Source: Sphingomonas colocasiae
GTDB taxonomy: Bacteria; Pseudomonadota; Alphaproteobacteria; Sphingomonadales; Sphingomonadaceae
Reading direction: 5' to 3'
Assembly (NCBI RefSeq): GCF_019880585.1
Contig: NZ_JAINVV010000003.1
Coordinates: 310,001-374,000, forward strand
DNA: 64,000 nt
Both the position numbers and the translations under genes were made by a program. How positions within the stretch are numbered: the first letter of the stretch is position 1; each line of letters opens with the position of its first letter. Below the pieces are notes generated by a model. The model did no database searches. It had not been told where the DNA came from and saw nothing but the letters and a program-made list of their open reading frames with translations. Positions 27,418-35,169 of this stretch are shown here, piece after piece.

Positions 27418-28614
27418 TCAGGGGATTTCGAACAGCCCGGCAGCGCCCATGCCGCCAGCGGTGCACATCGAAACCACGACGAAACGCGCGTTCCGCTTGC
27501 GCCCCTCGATCAGGGCATGGCCGACGAGCCGCGATCCGGTCATGCCGAACGGATGGCCGACCGCGATCGCGCCGCCATTGACGTTGAGCCGTTCGGGATC
27601 GATCCCCAGCGTGTCGCGGCAATAAAGGCACTGGCTGGCAAAGGCCTCGTTGATCTCCCAAAGGCCGATATCCTCCACCTTGAGCCCCGCGCGATCGAGC
27701 AATTTCGGGATCGCGAAGATCGGTCCGATCCCCATTTCCTCCGGCGCGCAGCCCGCCGCCTGGAAGCCGCGATAGATGCCAAGGATCTCCTTGCCCTCCG
27801 CCTGTGCGGTCGCGCGGTCCATCAGGATCTGCGCGGAGGCGCCATCGGAAAGCTGGCTCGCATTGCCGGCCGTGACATGCTGCCCCTCCGCCACGACCTG
27901 CCCGCCCGACCAGACAGTTCGCAGCGACGACAGCGCCTCAAACGTCGTACCGGCGCGAATGCCCTCGTCCTGCGTCACGGTCACCGTCTCGGTACCCGTG
28001 CGATTGCCCTGCTTGTCGAACAGCGCCTTTTCCACCGTGATCGGCGCGATCTCCTCGGCAAAGGCCCCGTTCTCCAGGCCGGCCGCGGCGCGCTGCTGGC
28101 TGATCGCGCCGAATGCGTCCTGCGCATCGCGGGTGACGCCATAGCGTTCCGCAACGATCTCCGCGGTCTCGATCATCGCCATATAGGCATGGGGCTCGGC
28201 GGCCAGCACCGATTTGTTCGCGAACCGGGGCGCATCCTTGGTCACGCTGTGGCTGATCGATTCCATGCCGCCGGCGAGGCCGACATCGATATCCCCCGCG
28301 ATGATCGATCGGGCGGCGAGCGCGATCGCCGTCAGGCCCGAACCGCATTTGCGATCGAGCGTGAAGGCCGGAACCGATTGCGGCAGGCCGCCGGCGAAGA
28401 CCGCCATCCTGCCGGCATTGCCGCCCTGCATGCCCCATTGGCTCGCAACGCCCCAGAAGACATCGTCGATCCGGGCGGGATCGATCCCTGCCCGTTCGAC
28501 CACCGCATTCATCACGTGCCCGGCAAGCACCGGCGCCTCGGTATCGTTGAAATATCCGCGATAGGCCTTGCCGATACCGGTGCGGGCGGTTGAGACGATA
28601 GCAGCTTCACGCAT
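27418..28614 (-). CDS. Acetyl-CoA acyltransferase (thiolase)
   Basis: The 398-residue thiolase has the acyl-accepting cysteine in LDRKCGSGLTAI, NEAFASQ, the histidine in GGAIAVGHPFGMTGSR, and the second cysteine in MCTAGGMGAAG. It cleaves 3-ketoacyl-CoA with CoA in the last step of beta-oxidation. It is the last gene of a six-gene minus-strand run that begins with the CaiB-type gene. It follows the FadB-like fusion by 33 bp, a classic fadB-fadA arrangement. Confidence 0.92.
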   Translation of the reverse strand: MREAAIVSTARTGIGKAYRGYFNDTEAPVLAGHVMNAVVERAGIDPARIDDVFWGVASQWGMQGGNAGRMAVFAGGLPQSVPAFTLDRKCGSGLTAIALAARSIIAGDIDVGLAGGMESISHSVTKDAPRFANKSVLAAEPHAYMAMIETAEIVAERYGVTRDAQDAFGAISQQRAAAGLENGAFAEEIAPITVEKALFDKQGNRTGTETVTVTQDEGIRAGTTFEALSSLRTVWSGGQVVAEGQHVTAGNASQLSDGASAQILMDRATAQAEGKEILGIYRGFQAAGCAPEEMGIGPIFAIPKLLDRAGLKVEDIGLWEINEAFASQCLYCRDTLGIDPERLNVNGGAIAVGHPFGMTGSRLVGHALIEGRKRNARFVVVSMCTAGGMGAAGLFEIP

Positions 28615-28647
28615 CTCGGGATTGTCCTTTCTCGGCGGCCTGTGGCC

Positions 28648-30720
28648 TCAATATCCTGCAGCGCGCCAATCCTCGCCCGTGCGCGCCATGCGAACGAGCA
28701 GATCGGCGGCCTTCCAGCGAGGGCCTAGTTCAGCCCCCAGTCGATCGGCAAGCGCGATTACCCGCTGCAACCCATGCTTCATACCCCCATACATGGGGCC
28801 CCCGCGATGCGCCGGAAATCCATAACCGTTGATCCAGGCGACATCGATGTCGCTGGCGCGCGTAGCGGTGCCGTCTTCCAGTGCGCGCGCGCCTTCGTTG
28901 ACGATCGGGAGGAACAGGCGGTCGCGGATCTCGTCGTCGTCGAAGCTTCGCCGCTCGACGCCCAGCGCGCGCGCGGCATCATCGATGATCGCCTGCGCCT
29001 CCGGATCGGGCAAACGCTTGCCATTGTCATAACGATAGAAGCCCGCACCCGATTTCTGCCCAAGCCGCCCGGCCTCGACCATCTTTTCGATCAGCGGAGA
29101 CAGGCGTTCCTCGGGCGGCAGGCTCAATGCCCGCACCTTGCGCACGAGTGCCGCGACATCGAGCCCGGCCATATCGCGCATCGCCACCGGCCCCATCGGC
29201 ATGCCGAATGCTTCGGCGACACGATCGATCTGCTCCGGGCTCGCCCCCTGCTCCATCAGAAATTCGGCCTGGCCGGTGTAGAATTGCAAGGTCCGATTGG
29301 CGAGAAAACCGTCATAATTGCCGACCGAAACGCCCACCTTGCCCAGCCGCTGGACCAGCTTCATCCCCGTCGCCAGCGCTTGGGGAGCGCTCGCGCGCCC
29401 ACGGATCACCTCGACCAGCTTCATGATGTTTGCCGGGGAGAAGAAGTGCAGGCCGATCACCTGTCCGGGCCGCGACGTCGCGGCGGCGATCGCATCGATA
29501 TCGAGCGAGCTCGTATTGGTCGCCAGAATCGCATGGGGCGGCGCGACGGCATCGAGCGCCGCGAAGATGCGCCGTTTCAGGTCCATGATCTCCGGCGCTG
29601 CCTCGATCGCCAGATCGATATCGGCGAGCGCGGCATAATCGGTGGCGAACCCGATCCGCGCCCGTGCGGCCCCCGCGTCGTCGGACGAGAGAATTCCGCG
29701 AGAGACCGATCCGGCATACAGCCTGGCGATCCGTTCGCGCGCCGCCGAAAGCGCCGCGTCGTCGATATCGACGATGGTCACCGCGATCCCGGCATTGGCG
29801 AGCACAGCCGCGATCCCGGCACCCATCAGCCCGCCGCCGATCACACCGGCGCGAGAAATCACCGGAATTGAGGGATCCGGCGCGCCGGGAAGCTTGGCGG
29901 CCTGACGTTCGGCAAGAAAGGCATGGACCAGCGCGGGGTGCTGCTCGCCGGCATAGAGGCGATCGAATGCGGCGCGTTCCGCGCGCAACCCCTCTTCCCC
30001 CGTCAATCCACATGCAGCCTCGATCGCACCGATGATCTCGGCCGGCGCATCGCGCCCGCGCGCCTTGCGGCTCCAGGTCCTGCGTGCATCGTCGAACAGG
30101 GTCTGGTCGATATCGGCCAGCCTGTCCCCGCGCAGCAGGATCGCCGGCGCCGGCGCGGCGGTCGCCAGGAATGCGGCGGGTGCCCGATCGAGGTCGGGCA
30201 CGATCGCGTCGATCAGGCCGAGTTCCAGCGCCTCGGCCGCCTTGACCTGGCGCCCGCTCAGGCAAAGGTCGAGCGCGACTTCCGGTCCGCAGAGACGGGT
30301 CAGCCGCTGGGTGCCGCCGGCACCGGGCAGCAGACCCAGCTTCACCTCCGGCAGGCCCAGGCGCGCGTCGGCCAAGGCGACGCGGTGGGTGCAGGTCAGC
30401 GCCACCTCCAGCCCGCCGCCCAGCGCCGTGCCATGGATCGCCGCGACGCTCGGCTTGCCGTTTTCCAGCAATTGCTGAACCTCGCGGAGCGTAGGGCTGA
30501 CAAGATGCAGCCCCTGGCCCAGTTCCTTGATATCGGCGCCGGCGATGAAGGTCTTGCCGGCGGCGCGGATGACGATGCCGCGAATGGCCGGATCGGCGTT
30601 CGCCTCCGCGATCGCTTCGGCAAGCCCCTTGCGCACCGCGACGCTCAGCGCGTTGACCGGCGGATAATCGACGCACAGGACGGCGATGCCGTCCTGCCGC
30701 GTCACGGTGACGACATCCAT
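28648..30720 (-). CDS. FadB/FadJ-like enoyl-CoA hydratase/3-hydroxyacyl-CoA dehydrogenase
   Basis: A 690-residue fusion. Residues 1-200 form an enoyl-CoA hydratase (IRAAGKTFIAGADIKELGQG; HGTALGGGLEVALTCTHRVA; LGLPEVKLGLLPGAGGTQRL, holding the two glutamates). From about residue 290 an NAD-binding dehydrogenase follows (GVIGGGLMGAGIAAVLANAGI; GLHFFSPANIMKLVEVI; TPR-like C-terminal domain). It hydrates enoyl-CoA and oxidises the 3-hydroxyacyl-CoA. GGAG lies 8 bp before the chosen ATG. Length is typical of the single-chain peroxisomal/FadJ type. Confidence 0.92.
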   Translation of the reverse strand: MDVVTVTRQDGIAVLCVDYPPVNALSVAVRKGLAEAIAEANADPAIRGIVIRAAGKTFIAGADIKELGQGLHLVSPTLREVQQLLENGKPSVAAIHGTALGGGLEVALTCTHRVALADARLGLPEVKLGLLPGAGGTQRLTRLCGPEVALDLCLSGRQVKAAEALELGLIDAIVPDLDRAPAAFLATAAPAPAILLRGDRLADIDQTLFDDARRTWSRKARGRDAPAEIIGAIEAACGLTGEEGLRAERAAFDRLYAGEQHPALVHAFLAERQAAKLPGAPDPSIPVISRAGVIGGGLMGAGIAAVLANAGIAVTIVDIDDAALSAARERIARLYAGSVSRGILSSDDAGAARARIGFATDYAALADIDLAIEAAPEIMDLKRRIFAALDAVAPPHAILATNTSSLDIDAIAAATSRPGQVIGLHFFSPANIMKLVEVIRGRASAPQALATGMKLVQRLGKVGVSVGNYDGFLANRTLQFYTGQAEFLMEQGASPEQIDRVAEAFGMPMGPVAMRDMAGLDVAALVRKVRALSLPPEERLSPLIEKMVEAGRLGQKSGAGFYRYDNGKRLPDPEAQAIIDDAARALGVERRSFDDDEIRDRLFLPIVNEGARALEDGTATRASDIDVAWINGYGFPAHRGGPMYGGMKHGLQRVIALADRLGAELGPRWKAADLLVRMARTGEDWRAAGY

Positions 30721-30731
30721 TGAAACTCCAA

Positions 30732-31559
30732 TCATTTGACGCAGAAGCCGGCATCCACCGGCAGTGCGGCGCCGGTCACATATCTGGCTTCGTCCGAACA
30801 CAGCCAGAGGATCGCGTTGCTCACATCTTCCGCCTCGATCCAGGGGACCGGCAGGGCGTTGATCCGTGAAGCGGCCTTGACGACATCGGCCTCGGTGGGG
30901 CGATCGAGATCGGGTCGGAAAAGCTTGTAATGCCCTTCATGCGCGATCAGCGGGGTCTTCACCGTCGTCGAACAGACAGCGTTGACGCGAATCCAGTGGG
31001 GCCCCAATTCGACGGCCAGCGCGTGCATCAGGCCGATGACGCCGTGCTTCGCGGCCGAATAATGCGCGACACCGGGCAGCGCCTTCAAACCCGTCGCCGA
31101 TGCGGTGAAGACGATCGCGCCGCCCTTTTGCCGTTTCAGATGGGGAATGGCCGCGCGGCAGGTTCGCCACGCGCCGGACAGGTTCACGTCCACCATCGTA
31201 TCCCACTGGTCTTCGCTCAGCGCATCCGCAGGCCCCATGCCCGCGATGCCGGCATTGGCGCAGACGAAATCGAGGCGGCCGAATTGCCCGGCCCCTTCTT
31301 CCAGTACTGTTTCGAGCGCCGCCAGGTCGCGGATATCGGCGTGGCGCGCGACGATCCGTCGGCCATGCGCTTCGACGGCGGCAACCGTCTCGTCGAAATC
31401 CGCCGGCGCCGCGGCCGGGGAGTCGGCCGCGACGGCCCCGCAGACATCGACCGCGATCACATCGGCGCCTTCGCGTGCGAAGCCGACCGCGATCGCGCGC
31501 CCCTGTCCGCGCGCCGCGCCGGTGACGAACGCGACCCGCCCTTCGAAACGCCCGCTCAT
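30732..31559 (-). CDS. Short-chain dehydrogenase/reductase with canonical active site
   Basis: The 275-residue NAD(P)-dependent SDR has the Rossmann motif TGAARGQGRAIA, DVCGAV after the second strand (suggesting NAD), NAGIAGMG, and the catalytic Y-x-x-x-K in HYSAAKHG. The style resembles carveol-dehydrogenase-like and so-called mycofactocin-coupled SDRs, but no mycofactocin genes are seen. It overlaps the upstream SDR gene by 4 bp (ATGA). It probably oxidises an alcohol or hydroxyacyl-CoA in the same pathway as the fadB-like gene downstream. Confidence 0.88.
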   Translation of the reverse strand: MSGRFEGRVAFVTGAARGQGRAIAVGFAREGADVIAVDVCGAVAADSPAAAPADFDETVAAVEAHGRRIVARHADIRDLAALETVLEEGAGQFGRLDFVCANAGIAGMGPADALSEDQWDTMVDVNLSGAWRTCRAAIPHLKRQKGGAIVFTASATGLKALPGVAHYSAAKHGVIGLMHALAVELGPHWIRVNAVCSTTVKTPLIAHEGHYKLFRPDLDRPTEADVVKAASRINALPVPWIEAEDVSNAILWLCSDEARYVTGAALPVDAGFCVK

Positions 31560-32368
31560 GCCGCCGCCTCGGCGGGATCCCAGCCGTGCAGCCCGCGCCC
31601 GATATGCGCGCCGCCATCGATCTGCAGCAATTGACCGGTGATCATTCTTCCCCCCTTGCTTGCCAGGAAGGCGACGAGATCGGCCACCTCCATCGCCTCG
31701 GTCGCGCGGCCGAGCGGGATCGCGTCGAAACGCGCCTCTGCCCGCGCGCGCGCAGCCGGATCGAGATTTTCGGTGAAGACGATGCCGGGCCCGATGCAAT
31801 TGAGGCGGATCCCGTCATGCCCCCATTCCAGCGCCAGCGTGCGCGTGAGACCAAGCACGCCGGCGCGCGCGGCAACCGAATGCGAGGCCCCCATGATGCC
31901 GCGATCGATGCCGGTCAGCGAAATGTTCACCACCGCCCCACGCCGCCGCGCCAGATGCGGCCGCGCCGCGAGGATCAGGCTGAAGACCGCGGAAAGATTG
32001 AGATCCAGCACCGAATCCCACCCCCGCCGCGAAATCGCGGTCGCCGGCGCATAGAATTGCCCGCCGGCATTGTTCACGAGCAGATCGATACCCCGATCGG
32101 CACCGACCGTGTCGATCGCCGCCGTCATGGCGGCAATGTCGCGCACGTCGCAGGGCACGGCCGCGAAGGTTCCGCAAAGGCCTTCGGCCCGTCCCGCGGT
32201 TTCGGCGAGCGGTTCGGCACGCCGGCCGATGCCCGTCACCGCCGCGCCCAGCCCGACGAGCGTCAGCGCGATCGCCCGGCCGATGCCGCTGCCCGCGCCG
32301 GTGACGACCGCGACCTGGCCGGCGAGCAGCCCCGGACGGAACACCCCCTCAACCGATGCGCCGGGCAT
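31556..32368 (-). CDS. SDR-fold protein lacking the Y-x-x-x-K motif
   Basis: A 270-residue protein with a normal SDR nucleotide site (TGAGSGIGRAIA) and NNAG (LLVNNAGGQFY). The active-site segment reads ASHSVAARAGVLGLTRTLALEWG: serine stands where the tyrosine should be, and arginine where the lysine should be. Peroxisomal 2,4-dienoyl-CoA reductases also depart from Y-x-x-x-K and share the LAxEWG ending, so an enoyl- or dienoyl-CoA reductase is possible. It overlaps its neighbours at both ends in the operon. Confidence 0.85.
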   Translation of the reverse strand: MPGASVEGVFRPGLLAGQVAVVTGAGSGIGRAIALTLVGLGAAVTGIGRRAEPLAETAGRAEGLCGTFAAVPCDVRDIAAMTAAIDTVGADRGIDLLVNNAGGQFYAPATAISRRGWDSVLDLNLSAVFSLILAARPHLARRRGAVVNISLTGIDRGIMGASHSVAARAGVLGLTRTLALEWGHDGIRLNCIGPGIVFTENLDPAARARAEARFDAIPLGRATEAMEVADLVAFLASKGGRMITGQLLQIDGGAHIGRGLHGWDPAEAAA

Positions 32369-33896
32369 TTCCGCTCCAATAGGGTTCGCGCAGGCTGCGC
32401 TTCAGGATCTTGCCCGACGCATTGCGCGGCATTTCGGCGATGAAATCGATCGAGGTCGGGCATTTGTAGCGCGCCAGATGTTCGCGCGCCCACTGGATCA
32501 ATGTTTCCGGTTCGGGCGCTTCGCCATGCGGCTGGATCACGGCCTTCACCGTCTCCCCCCATTTCGCATCGGGCACGCCGATCACCGCAACCGCATCGAC
32601 CGAGGGATGCGCGGCCAGCACATGCTCCACCTCGATCGGATAGACATTCTCGCCGCCCGTGACGATCATGTCCTTGATGCGATCGGTCAGGAAGAGATAG
32701 CCGTCCTCGTCCAGATATCCGGCATCGCCGGTGCGCAGCCAGCCATCCGGCGTGATCGCGGCGGCAGTCTCGGCGGGGCGCCGCCAATATCCCCGCATCA
32801 TGCCGGGGCTCCGCCCCCACACTTCGCCGACCACTCCCGACGGAAGATCGCCTCCCGTCGCCGGATCGACGACACGCACCTGCCCCCAGGGCACCGCCCT
32901 GCCTGCGGAGCGGAGCCGCGCGCGCCCGCTTCCGGCCAGCACATGATCTTCCGTCCCCAGGATCGTGATCGTTCCGTTGATCTCGGTCAGGCCATAGCCC
33001 TGGACAAGCCCGCAGGAGAGCGTCGCCAGCGCGCGCGCCAGCACCGGTTCGGTGATCGGCGCGGCACCATAGAGGATCTTGCGCAGATCGGGCAGCGACA
33101 GCGCCGGCCGCGCCTCCAGCGCCGCGATCACCTGTTCCAGCATGATCGGCGCGAACATGCTGTTGGTCACGCGCGCTTCGGCCATCAACGCGACGATCGC
33201 GTCCGGATCGAAATCGCCGACCATGACGTCGTGCCCGCCCTGCGACAGGGCCAGCAGCCCCCAGCATGCGCCCGCGGTATGGAAAGTCGGCATGCATACC
33301 AGGCTGACGCTCGACCGGTCGAAGCCCCAGGCGGCGGCTGCTCCGGGGAAGATCGACCACAGGCTGCCATGGGTGAAGGTGACGCCCTTCGCCTCGCCCG
33401 TCGTGCCTGATGTATAACAGATCATGCACAGGTCGTCGGCGGCGGCGACCTTCGCGCGCGGCGCGGGGTCGCCACTGGCGACGAGCGCCGGATAACCGGC
33501 GGCATCCTCGAACGACAGGATCGCCGGCGGTTCCTCCATCGGCGCGATCGCGGCTTCGACGAGCGGCAGGTTTTCGGCAGCGGCGAAGATCAGCACCGGG
33601 GTGCAATCGCGCAACTGCGCCTCCAGTTCGCGCGCGGCGAGGCGCCAATTCAGGCCGAGCGAGATTCCGCCGACCTTGGCGACGGCGAAGATCAGTTCGA
33701 AATGCTCGACACGGTTTCGCCCGACAAAGGCGACCCGGTCTCCATTCCCCACGCCGATCTTCGCCAGACCATCGGCCAGCGCATTGGTGCGGCGGTCGAG
33801 CGACGCATAGCTCTGCGTCGCGCCGTTGAAGGTCAATGCCGGCGCGCCGGGCGTTTCGGCGGCGAAGTGACGGAGGATATCGTCGATGGTGTTCAT
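32349..33896 (-). CDS. AMP-forming acyl-CoA synthetase
   Basis: The 515-residue ANL-superfamily ligase activates a carboxylic acid with ATP and CoA. The P-loop-like motif is CYTSGTTGEAKGVTFTHG; the adenylate motif is VQGYGLTEINGT; the hinge and base motifs are GWLRTGDAGYLDEDGYLFLTDRIKDMIVTGGENVYP; the catalytic lysine is in RNASGKILKRSLRE. The ATG overlaps the CaiB stop (ATGA). The end overlaps the next SDR by 20 bp. The acid substrate is unknown. Confidence 0.9.
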   Translation of the reverse strand: MNTIDDILRHFAAETPGAPALTFNGATQSYASLDRRTNALADGLAKIGVGNGDRVAFVGRNRVEHFELIFAVAKVGGISLGLNWRLAARELEAQLRDCTPVLIFAAAENLPLVEAAIAPMEEPPAILSFEDAAGYPALVASGDPAPRAKVAAADDLCMICYTSGTTGEAKGVTFTHGSLWSIFPGAAAAWGFDRSSVSLVCMPTFHTAGACWGLLALSQGGHDVMVGDFDPDAIVALMAEARVTNSMFAPIMLEQVIAALEARPALSLPDLRKILYGAAPITEPVLARALATLSCGLVQGYGLTEINGTITILGTEDHVLAGSGRARLRSAGRAVPWGQVRVVDPATGGDLPSGVVGEVWGRSPGMMRGYWRRPAETAAAITPDGWLRTGDAGYLDEDGYLFLTDRIKDMIVTGGENVYPIEVEHVLAAHPSVDAVAVIGVPDAKWGETVKAVIQPHGEAPEPETLIQWAREHLARYKCPTSIDFIAEMPRNASGKILKRSLREPYWSGNARRIG

Positions 33897-35005
33897 GCGA
33901 GCGGCGGCGCCTTCCATGCCATTCCCTGCCGGACTGCGGGCCCGTCCGCATCCACCGCCGGGGCGGGCGAGAGCGCACCGACCCCGGGAAGCGGCGGACG
34001 GATCCAGCCATCATCCCCTACCAGCTTTCGCTCGATCGCCCAGGGATCGGCGAACGCTTCGGGCGGCGTATTGACCGGATCGGCCGGAACGCCGGCCGCC
34101 TCCAGCCGCTCAAGCCACTCGGCAAGCGGGCGTGCCGCGAAAACGATGGCAAGCGCGTCGGACAGCTCTTGCGCGTGGATACGGCGCGCCTGCCAGTCCC
34201 AATCCATGGCGCCGGGCGGCAGCACCGCCCCGGCATCCTCCAGGGCGGCGACAAGACCGCGCCAGAGATGGCTTTCGATCGCACCGATCGCGATGCCCCG
34301 GCCGTCCGCGGTGAGATAAAGATCGTTGGCGGGCTCGAGATGACGCGTCCAGGCGCGCTCGTCCGCGCGTTCGTCCGCAGAGGTCCGCCAGCCGATCCAG
34401 TGCAGCATCACTTCCTGCATCGCGATCTCGATCCGGGCGCCGTTGCCGGTGCGCGTCCGTTCGAACAACGCCGCCAGGATCGCCTGAACCGCCATCGCCG
34501 CTCCGCCGAAATCGGCGATGGGCATCGCCGGTCGCGTCGATTGCCGCCCCTGGCCCGACCAGGTGGTGGGCAGGCCGAGCGCCCCCGATCGCGCGAGGAA
34601 ATTAAGGTCGTGCGCGGGGGCGGATGCGCGGCTGCCGCTGCCGAATCCGGTGATCGCGCAATAGATCAGACGGGGATTGCGAGCCTGGAGCACCCCCGCC
34701 CCGATACCCAGCCGCTCTGCCACGCCCGGGCGGAAATTCTCGATGAGGATATCCGCCTGATCGGCGAGATCGAGGAAGACCGCCCGCCCCTGTTCGGTCT
34801 TGAGGTCGATCGCGATCGAGCGCTTGCCGCGATTATAGGTGTCGAAAAATGCGCCGTCATACAGCACCCGCCCGGCATCGCCGTGCGGCGGCTCGACCTT
34901 GAGCACGTCGGCGCCGAGCCAGGCAAGGTGTAGCGCGCAGACCGGCCCCGGCAGGAGCAGCCCCATATCGATGACGCGGACATCGCGGAGTGGATGAAAA
35001 GTCAT
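33893..35005 (-). CDS. CaiB/BaiF family protein, alpha-methylacyl-CoA racemase-like
   Basis: A 370-residue class III CoA-transferase-fold protein. Its length and the PAHDLNFLARSGAL motif (H132-D133) resemble alpha-methylacyl-CoA racemase, where G-H-D-x-N-Y holds the catalytic residues. N-terminal LPGPVCALHLAWLGADVLKVEPPHGD and ENFRPGVAERLG are family-typical. It would epimerise a 2-methylacyl-CoA so that beta-oxidation can proceed, or transfer CoA. It is first in the operon. The TetR-type site begins 2 bp before its start codon and overlaps the ribosome-binding region. Confidence 0.87.
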   Translation of the reverse strand: MTFHPLRDVRVIDMGLLLPGPVCALHLAWLGADVLKVEPPHGDAGRVLYDGAFFDTYNRGKRSIAIDLKTEQGRAVFLDLADQADILIENFRPGVAERLGIGAGVLQARNPRLIYCAITGFGSGSRASAPAHDLNFLARSGALGLPTTWSGQGRQSTRPAMPIADFGGAAMAVQAILAALFERTRTGNGARIEIAMQEVMLHWIGWRTSADERADERAWTRHLEPANDLYLTADGRGIAIGAIESHLWRGLVAALEDAGAVLPPGAMDWDWQARRIHAQELSDALAIVFAARPLAEWLERLEAAGVPADPVNTPPEAFADPWAIERKLVGDDGWIRPPLPGVGALSPAPAVDADGPAVRQGMAWKAPPLA

Positions 35006-35006
35006 G

Positions 35007-35024
35007 ACCTACTGAGTAGTATGT
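35007..35024. promoter_or_regulatory. TetR-type operator, copy 1 (CaiB operon)
   Basis: The 18-bp acctactgagtagtatgt has the core palindrome CTACT-g-AGTAG. It covers positions -2 to -19 from the CaiB start codon, so a bound repressor would block both transcription and any ribosome site. Confidence 0.75.
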
Positions 35025-35085
35025 CATTGCCGACCGCGTCAAGAGCGATCGCATCGGCGCAACCCGTGTTGACCGATGCGAGCAA

Positions 35086-35103
35086 ACATACTACTCAGTA
35101 GGT
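35086..35103. promoter_or_regulatory. TetR-type operator, copy 2 (TonB receptor promoter)
   Basis: This is the exact reverse complement of copy 1, 62 bp away, placed 67 bp before the receptor start codon. The pair would let one regulator control both divergent transcripts. Confidence 0.75.
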
Positions 35104-35169
35104 CTAAACAATGCCCAACCCCATGGCGGCTTTTCAGCCATGGACGGCTTCTTCCCGGGGAGGATTTGG

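Noticed and set aside
29312-30754. A 480-codon minus-strand frame overlapping the FadB-like gene in another phase
   Set aside because: The FadB-like frame has full hydratase and dehydrogenase motifs; this one has none.
30732-31559. Mycofactocin system, suggested by the style of the SDR
   Set aside because: None of the mycofactocin maturation genes is present and the clade is wrong; only the SDR resembles the family.
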